Shown piece by piece: positions 59,204 to 64,000 of a stretch of DNA of 64,000 bases. Below the pieces are notes generated by a model. It made no database searches. It worked only from the letters and a program-made list of their open reading frames with translations, and had not been told where the DNA came from. Position 1 is the first letter of the stretch, and each line of letters begins with the position of its first letter. Source of the stretch: Enterobacteriaceae bacterium 89. GTDB taxonomy: Bacteria > Pseudomonadota > Gammaproteobacteria > Enterobacterales > Enterobacteriaceae. The stretch is from positions 1,364,001 to 1,428,000 of the forward strand of contig RQJH01000003.1 in assembly GCA_014156375.1 (NCBI GenBank), in the 5' to 3' direction. The translations under genes and the position numbers were made by a program.

Positions 59204-60754
59204 ATGCCCATAAAAACCAAAACGCCACGACCGCAGGAGATTGCTGCGGTCGATCTGGGATCGAACAGTTTTCATATGGTGATCGCGCGCGTCGTGGACG
59301 GCGCGCTGCAAATCATCGGCCGCCTGAAACAGCGCGTCCATCTGGCCGACGGCCTGAATGAAAACAATATGCTCAGCGAAGAAGCGATGGAACGCGGCCT
59401 CAACTGTCTTTCTCTGTTTGCCGAACGTTTGCAGGGCTTCCCCCCGACCAGCGTTTGCATTGTGGGAACCCATACGCTGCGTCAGGCACTGAACGCACCA
59501 GAGTTCCTCAAACGAGCCGAAAAAGTCATTCCTTACCCGATTGAAATCATCTCCGGGAATGAAGAAGCTCGTCTGATTTTTATGGGCGTGGAGCACACTC
59601 AGCCGGAAAAAGGCCGCAAGCTGGTTGTCGACATCGGCGGCGGCTCGACGGAGCTGGTGATCGGCGAAGATTTCAAGCCACAGCTGGTGGAAAGCCGCCG
59701 TATGGGCTGCGTCAGCTTTGCCCAGATGTTCTTCCCGGGGGGCACCATTAATAAAGAGAACTTCCAGCGCGCACGCCTGGCGGCGGTGCAAAAACTGGAA
59801 ACGCTCTCCTGGCAGTATCGTATTCAGGGCTGGAGCGTAGCGATGGGCGCTTCCGGCACCATTAAAGCCGTGTACGAAGTGCTGGTGGCAATGGGCGAGA
59901 AAGACGGGATTATCACCCCGGAGCGTCTGGAAAAGGTGGTGGATGAAGCGCTGAAGTTTAAGCAGTTTAGCGCGCTCAGCCTGCCGGGCTTGTCCGAAGA
60001 TCGTCAGGCGGTGTTCATTCCTGGTCTGGCTATTCTCTGCGGGGTGTTTGATTCTCTGGCCGTGAAAGAGCTGCGCCTTTCCGACGGTGCGCTGCGTGAA
60101 GGCGTGCTGTACGAAATGGAAGGCCGCTTCCGTCATGATGATATTCGCAGCCGTACCGCAGAAAGCCTGGCCAGCCAGTACAACATTGACCGCGAGCAGG
60201 CCCGTCGCGTGCTGGAAACCACCACTCAGATGTATCAGCAGTGGCTTGAGCAAAACCCGAAACAGGCGCATCCACAGCTTGCGGCGCTGCTGAAATGGTC
60301 GGCGATGCTGCATGAAGTCGGGCTGAACATCAACCACAGCGGCATGCACCGCCATTCGGCCTATATTCTGCAAAACAGCGATTTGCCAGGCTTCAATCAG
60401 GAGCAACAAACGCTGATGGCCACCATGGTGCGCTTCCACCGCAAAGGGATGAAAATTGACGAGCTGCCGCGCTTTACGCTGTTCAAGAAAAAGCAGTTCC
60501 TGCCAATGCTGCAGCTGCTGCGCCTTGGCGTATTGCTGAATAACCAGCGTCAGGCTACCACCACGCCGCCGACGTTACGTCTGACGACGGAAGCCAACCA
60601 CTGGACGCTGTGCTTCCCGCACGACTGGTTCAGCCAGAACGCGCTGGTACTGCTCGATCTGGAGAAAGAGCAGCTGTACTGGCAGTCCGTCACCGGCTGG
60701 ATGCTGAAAATTACCGAAGAAGCCTCACCGGAATCACCAGAAATCGCGGCCTGA
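59204..60754 (+). CDS. ppx: Exopolyphosphatase Ppx
   Basis: This 516-residue actin/Hsp70-fold phosphatase degrades polyphosphate from the end. The [11 protein letters not shown] and [11 protein letters not shown] phosphate-binding loops are intact, and an HD-like C-terminal region follows. Length is close to E. coli Ppx. It is coupled to ppk. Its last 21 bases overlap the end of the convergent yfgF. Confidence 0.96.
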   Translation: MPIKTKTPRPQEIAAVDLGSNSFHMVIARVVDGALQIIGRLKQRVHLADGLNENNMLSEEAMERGLNCLSLFAERLQGFPPTSVCIVGTHTLRQALNAPEFLKRAEKVIPYPIEIISGNEEARLIFMGVEHTQPEKGRKLVVDIGGGSTELVIGEDFKPQLVESRRMGCVSFAQMFFPGGTINKENFQRARLAAVQKLETLSWQYRIQGWSVAMGASGTIKAVYEVLVAMGEKDGIITPERLEKVVDEALKFKQFSALSLPGLSEDRQAVFIPGLAILCGVFDSLAVKELRLSDGALREGVLYEMEGRFRHDDIRSRTAESLASQYNIDREQARRVLETTTQMYQQWLEQNPKQAHPQLAALLKWSAMLHEVGLNINHSGMHRHSAYILQNSDLPGFNQEQQTLMATMVRFHRKGMKIDELPRFTLFKKKQFLPMLQLLRLGVLLNNQRQATTTPPTLRLTTEANHWTLCFPHDWFSQNALVLLDLEKEQLYWQSVTGWMLKITEEASPESPEIAA

Positions 60755-62989
60755 GGCCATTGTTTCGGTGTTCGCGGCAGCCAGAGCCTCTAACGGCTCT
60801 GGCTTGCCGATGCCGTACCCCTGCAGATAATCAATGCCCAGCTCAACGACCGCCTGGCGGATCTCATCTGATTCGACGTACTCCGCCACCACCTGCATGT
60901 TCTTCATTCTGGCCAGATGACAAATCGAGGCCACAATCTGATAGTCCAGGCTGCTTGAAAGCAGATTCTGGATAAAACTGCCGTCAATCTTCAGGATATC
61001 CGCGTTGATTTTTTTCAGTCTCGCATAGCTGGCATAGCCGGTACCAAAATCGTCAATCGCAATCCGGCATCCCAGCGCCTGCAGCTGTTCGATATTCTGT
61101 ATCGCCTGTTCCGGATGATTTAGCGACTGGCTTTCGGTGATCTCAAAAATAATCTGCCAGGCCTGAATATTGTACTGCTTCAGCAGTTTCGCCACCGCAT
61201 TCGGGAACTGTGAGCCGCAGGCGGAGGATGGCGAAATGTTGATCGACAAACGCAGTCCCGGGCAGGCTTCACGGCTGCTGTCCATAAAGCGCAGCGTGTG
61301 TTCAAGCACCCACAGATCGATGCGTGACGACATGCCAAACTCCAGCGCCACCGGCAGGAAATCATCAGGGGCAATGAGCTGTCCGTCTTCACCTTTCAGC
61401 CTTAGCAGGACTTCGTAGTAGCTGTCGCCACGGCTGCCGACGATAGGCTGAGCCATCAGGCGGAAATGGTCATGTTCCAGCGCCAGCTGCAGCTGGTTCA
61501 TCATCCCGATTTTGTCTTTCAGCCGCTGCTGCAAATGCACGGCACTGCGGTTTTGCAGGCTCTCCGGCGAACCGGTAATCAATGACAGATTGGCAATCGT
61601 GCTCAACTCGCCCAGCAGCATCGGCAGCTGCATCACCGGCGAGCGCACATGGCAGTAGCTGACCCCGACGTTTGGCTGTAGCGGCATGCCATCCCACATA
61701 AAGCGGAACTGCTTAATTCTGGCGTCAATTTCCTGAATCCTGGCATCATGAGATTCCGTATTCAGGCGAATCACCAGATCGTGGCCCGAAAGCTGATAGG
61801 TACACTCGTTTTCCTGAAGCACCGGCTCAAGCCATTTCCCCAGGTTTTGCTTGTATTGGATGCGCACCATCATCCCGTAGTGGCGGCCCAGCACTTCCAG
61901 TTCAGGGACCCGCATAAAGCAAAGTACCGACCACGGCGTCGCTGCCAGCTTGCGGCTCAGCGCCCAGAGATTCGGCATTTGTACCACCGGATCGATAAAT
62001 GCCATCCGCTTAACGCGGGCGTGAATGGTGCGCTGCTGGGTTGCCAGCATCGCCATGTACACCACGATAAAGGAGAACACCAGATAGCTGGATGAAGTGA
62101 TCGCTAACTGATTGCTGTAGCTTGCGTAGCTCGGAATATAGCGGTAGTAGAAGTGGATACTCACTATCAGGACCAGTGTCCAGACCAGCGACATCATCCG
62201 ATAACCAAAGCGCATTGAGCCCCAAAGCATCACCGGCAGCAGCAGCGAGAAGCTGTAGTTGGTGGTGAAGATGGAGGAAGTATTCGCCATCGGGATATAC
62301 AGCAGCCCCATGATCGCCAGCAGCGCAGCGGTCCACAGCACCATTTCCAGGCTCGTGACCTTCGCATCCACCTGCTGTCGAAGCTGAGAGATAAATGCCC
62401 GCAGATAAAGCGGATGGCGTATCAGCCTGATAACCATGTAGCAAAACGGTACGCCGGTCAGGCAGCCCACCAGCAACGACTGATAGTTGATTAAACTGTG
62501 CAGCGTCAGCGGTCCGGCGCCTGCCAGTGAGATGCTGGCCGGCAGCACGCCAAAGAAAACGGAGAACAGCAGGATTAGCTGAAACAGCGTGGCAGGAAAA
62601 AACATCTGCCAGAACAGGCGCTGTGCCATCAGCCGTGGGCTGCCATACGAGACGTGTTGGCGGCGCGGCACGAAAACCCGATAGCCGCCCCAGCTCAGGA
62701 TCACCGGGATCAGAAAATGGAAGGTAATGCCGATTGTTTCGGGCACAGTCATCCCCTGAGCGATCACCAGCCAGATGCCCAGCACGATCCCCGGAATGGC
62801 TTCCCAGCCAAAGAACAGCATGAAGCTCAACAGCAGCGCCAACGGCAGGTAGTAAAGTGCAACTGCTCCGCCATCAATGCGGGTAAAGGTATTGGCACTT
62901 CGGGCTACGGGCAGCAGCAACGTTGGCAAAAACAGTGGGAGGCCCCACCATCTGTCACGGTTAGATTTATAGAATTCGGTTAACTGCAT
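60734..62989 (-). CDS. yfgF: Cyclic di-GMP phosphodiesterase YfgF (PdeF)
   Basis: This 751-residue membrane protein has an N-terminal MASE1-type sensor with about eight hydrophobic segments (to about residue 325) and a degenerate GGDEF domain. A C-terminal EAL domain retains the catalytic motifs: E-V-L-L-R-L, E-I-T-E-S, D-D-F-G-T-G and K-I-D-G-S-F. In E. coli YfgF is an FNR-dependent phosphodiesterase important in anaerobic conditions. The start at 62989 matches E. coli. The 3' end overlaps ppx. Confidence 0.94.
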   Translation of the reverse strand: MQLTEFYKSNRDRWWGLPLFLPTLLLPVARSANTFTRIDGGAVALYYLPLALLLSFMLFFGWEAIPGIVLGIWLVIAQGMTVPETIGITFHFLIPVILSWGGYRVFVPRRQHVSYGSPRLMAQRLFWQMFFPATLFQLILLFSVFFGVLPASISLAGAGPLTLHSLINYQSLLVGCLTGVPFCYMVIRLIRHPLYLRAFISQLRQQVDAKVTSLEMVLWTAALLAIMGLLYIPMANTSSIFTTNYSFSLLLPVMLWGSMRFGYRMMSLVWTLVLIVSIHFYYRYIPSYASYSNQLAITSSSYLVFSFIVVYMAMLATQQRTIHARVKRMAFIDPVVQMPNLWALSRKLAATPWSVLCFMRVPELEVLGRHYGMMVRIQYKQNLGKWLEPVLQENECTYQLSGHDLVIRLNTESHDARIQEIDARIKQFRFMWDGMPLQPNVGVSYCHVRSPVMQLPMLLGELSTIANLSLITGSPESLQNRSAVHLQQRLKDKIGMMNQLQLALEHDHFRLMAQPIVGSRGDSYYEVLLRLKGEDGQLIAPDDFLPVALEFGMSSRIDLWVLEHTLRFMDSSREACPGLRLSINISPSSACGSQFPNAVAKLLKQYNIQAWQIIFEITESQSLNHPEQAIQNIEQLQALGCRIAIDDFGTGYASYARLKKINADILKIDGSFIQNLLSSSLDYQIVASICHLARMKNMQVVAEYVESDEIRQAVVELGIDYLQGYGIGKPEPLEALAAANTETMASGRDFW

Positions 62990-63118
62990 AGATGCTCTAC
63001 AGTGGCCTTGATCCCACTTGGGCCGATTCAGACAGGCATCCAACCTGACATAAATTCACCGCACAACGGCTTGCGCGGAGTTGGACACGGAATTGTAGTT
63101 ATCCATCGCGCAAGCGGT

Positions 63119-63132
63119 TTGACTTTAGTCAA
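63119..63132 (-). promoter_or_regulatory. FNR-like palindrome upstream of yfgF
   Basis: TTGACTTTAGTCAA is a perfect-arm palindrome that differs from the FNR consensus TTGAT-N4-ATCAA by one symmetric base. It lies about 130 bp upstream of yfgF, whose E. coli orthologue is reported as FNR-dependent. The other parts of the 62990-63302 gap hold no supported gene. Confidence 0.4.
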
Positions 63133-63302
63133 TAAAGAGGGTTACAGGCTTGATTGATGCGACTTTTTTTCCTCGCTTCGGGTTCCGCGCCCTATCGGAA
63201 TCATTCTGAGCATTTTTTATGCAATTGTTAATTGACCCTGCCAGCGTGCTGTGCCTTAATGTGCACATCGCCCGAAAATGGGTATTCTTTAAGGACCCCT
63301 CA

Positions 63303-63497
63303 GTGAGTCAGGTAACGCCAGTGCGAAAACGACACCAGTTCAACAGTCGCATGACCCGAATCATTTTGCTTATCAGCTTCCTCTTTTTCTTTGGCCGCTT
63401 TGTCTACTCCTCTATCGGAGCCTGGTACCACCATCAGGACAAGAAAGCCGCCCAGCAGTCCAGCCAGACGGTCACCCCGCCCGCCAGCGCGGAGTAA
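63303..63497 (+). CDS. yfgG: Small membrane protein YfgG
   Basis: This 64-residue protein starts at GTG 63303 (AAGGA upstream) and reads (M)-S-Q-V-T-P-V-R-K-R-H. It is close to E. coli YfgG in sequence and length. It has one transmembrane helix (I-I-L-L-I-S-F-L-F-F-F) and a short hydrophilic tail. E. coli YfgG is linked to nickel and cobalt stress; I do not extend this. A longer reading from 63219 has no conserved N terminus. Confidence 0.87.
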   Translation: MSQVTPVRKRHQFNSRMTRIILLISFLFFFGRFVYSSIGAWYHHQDKKAAQQSSQTVTPPASAE

Positions 63498-63688
63498 GGT
63501 CAAGGACGTCGTTCCGATAAGCGCCCTGTTTTTTCAGACAGGCGAGCAGCGGCGTCACCCATTCCTCGTCAGATAATTTCTCTTTTCAGTCACAATCCTG
63601 GACGATTCTCACGCCCCTGATTTGCAACCCGCGTAAAAACCAAGCACGATAAAGGTTCATCCGCCGTGAATGCCATACAGGGAGACGT

Positions 63689-64000
63689 ATGAAAAAAGTA
63701 CTGAATACTTTTCTGCCGCTGTACACCACCACCCTGCTGATGCTGCTTGGATCCGGCCTGCTTACCACCTACATTTCCCTGCGTCTGGCTCATGAAGAAG
63801 TTAGCGGAACGCTTATCGGCGCGATTACGGCTGCCAACTACCTTGGGCTGGTGATTGGCGGCAAAGTCGGTCACAACCTGATTGCCCGCGTGGGACATAT
63901 TCGCGCCTACGTCGCCTGTGCCGGGATAATTACCGCCTCGGTCGTCGGCCATGGGCTGAGCGACTACGTGCCCCTGTGGATCCTGCTGCGGCTGATTATT
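63689..64000 (+). CDS. MFS transporter, YcaD-like (partial, runs off the window)
   Basis: The first 104 residues are visible. A hydrophobic helix follows M-K-K-V-L-N-T-F-L-P-L-Y, then L-A-H-E-E-V-S-G-T-L-I-G-A-I-T-A-A-N-Y-L-G and G-K-V-G-H-N-L-I-A-R-V-G-H-I-R, the MFS loop between helices 2 and 3. It resembles the YcaD group. AGGGAG precedes the ATG. In E. coli this position holds yfgH and yfgI, so it is a lineage-specific insertion. Confidence 0.8.
   Translation, partial: MKKVLNTFLPLYTTTLLMLLGSGLLTTYISLRLAHEEVSGTLIGAITAANYLGLVIGGKVGHNLIARVGHIRAYVACAGIITASVVGHGLSDYVPLWILLRLII

Noticed and set aside
63219..63302. N-terminal extension of yfgG
   Set aside because: The GTG at 63303 matches the E. 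coli protein start and has AAGGA upstream; the extension has no family support.

Overview
The window is a chromosomal segment of an Enterobacteriaceae member close to Enterobacter, Lelliottia, Leclercia, Klebsiella or Citrobacter. This rests on the order and near-identity of core genes that match Escherichia coli (ypfH, tmcA, ypfJ, purC, bamC, dapA, gcvR, bcp, perM, bepA, yfgD, hda, uraA, upp, purM, purN, ppk, ppx, yfgF, yfgG) and on REP/BIME-type intergenic repeats. The species cannot be fixed from the sequence alone. I see no tRNA, rRNA, CRISPR array or complete insertion sequence.

The left half (1 to about 30100) is accessory DNA on the far side of ypfH. It opens with a tightly coupled six-gene operon (711-10562): an FAD-sorbitol-dehydrogenase-type small subunit, two tandem GMC flavoproteins with a C-x5-C-x3-C iron-sulfur motif, a three-domain protein (VioB/RebD-type ferritin-like, SnoaL-like, acetoacetate-decarboxylase-like), a third GMC flavoprotein and a UbiD-family decarboxylase. 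None has a visible export signal. I do not recognise this combination as a described pathway, and it is the best candidate for a new system. A putative promoter upstream carries a palindrome equal to the tetO core apart from its central base.

Next come an S1/P1-type secreted nuclease, an HxlR regulator divergent from a short-chain dehydrogenase followed by a metallo-beta-lactamase-fold protein, a CspA-type cold-shock gene, a VOC protein and a GabP-like permease. A small cassette follows, bounded by 106-bp direct repeats and containing gene remnants and a gene with a P4-satellite-like leader. A giant autotransporter adhesin of 3201 residues on the minus strand ends the block.

The right half (30139-64000) is core genome with three insertions relative to the E. 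coli order. Between bcp and perM there is a glycerate unit (CdaR-type regulator, GntP-type permease, glycerate kinase). Between yfgD and hda there is a PTS EIIC, glycosylasparaginase and M17 aminopeptidase operon with a divergent transposase-like HTH protein. Between upp and purM there is a beta-glucoside kinase and 6-phospho-beta-glucosidase pair preceded by an AscG-like operator. Purine genes (purC, purMN) have recognisable PurR boxes. ppk and ppx form the polyphosphate operon, and the window ends inside an MFS transporter gene.
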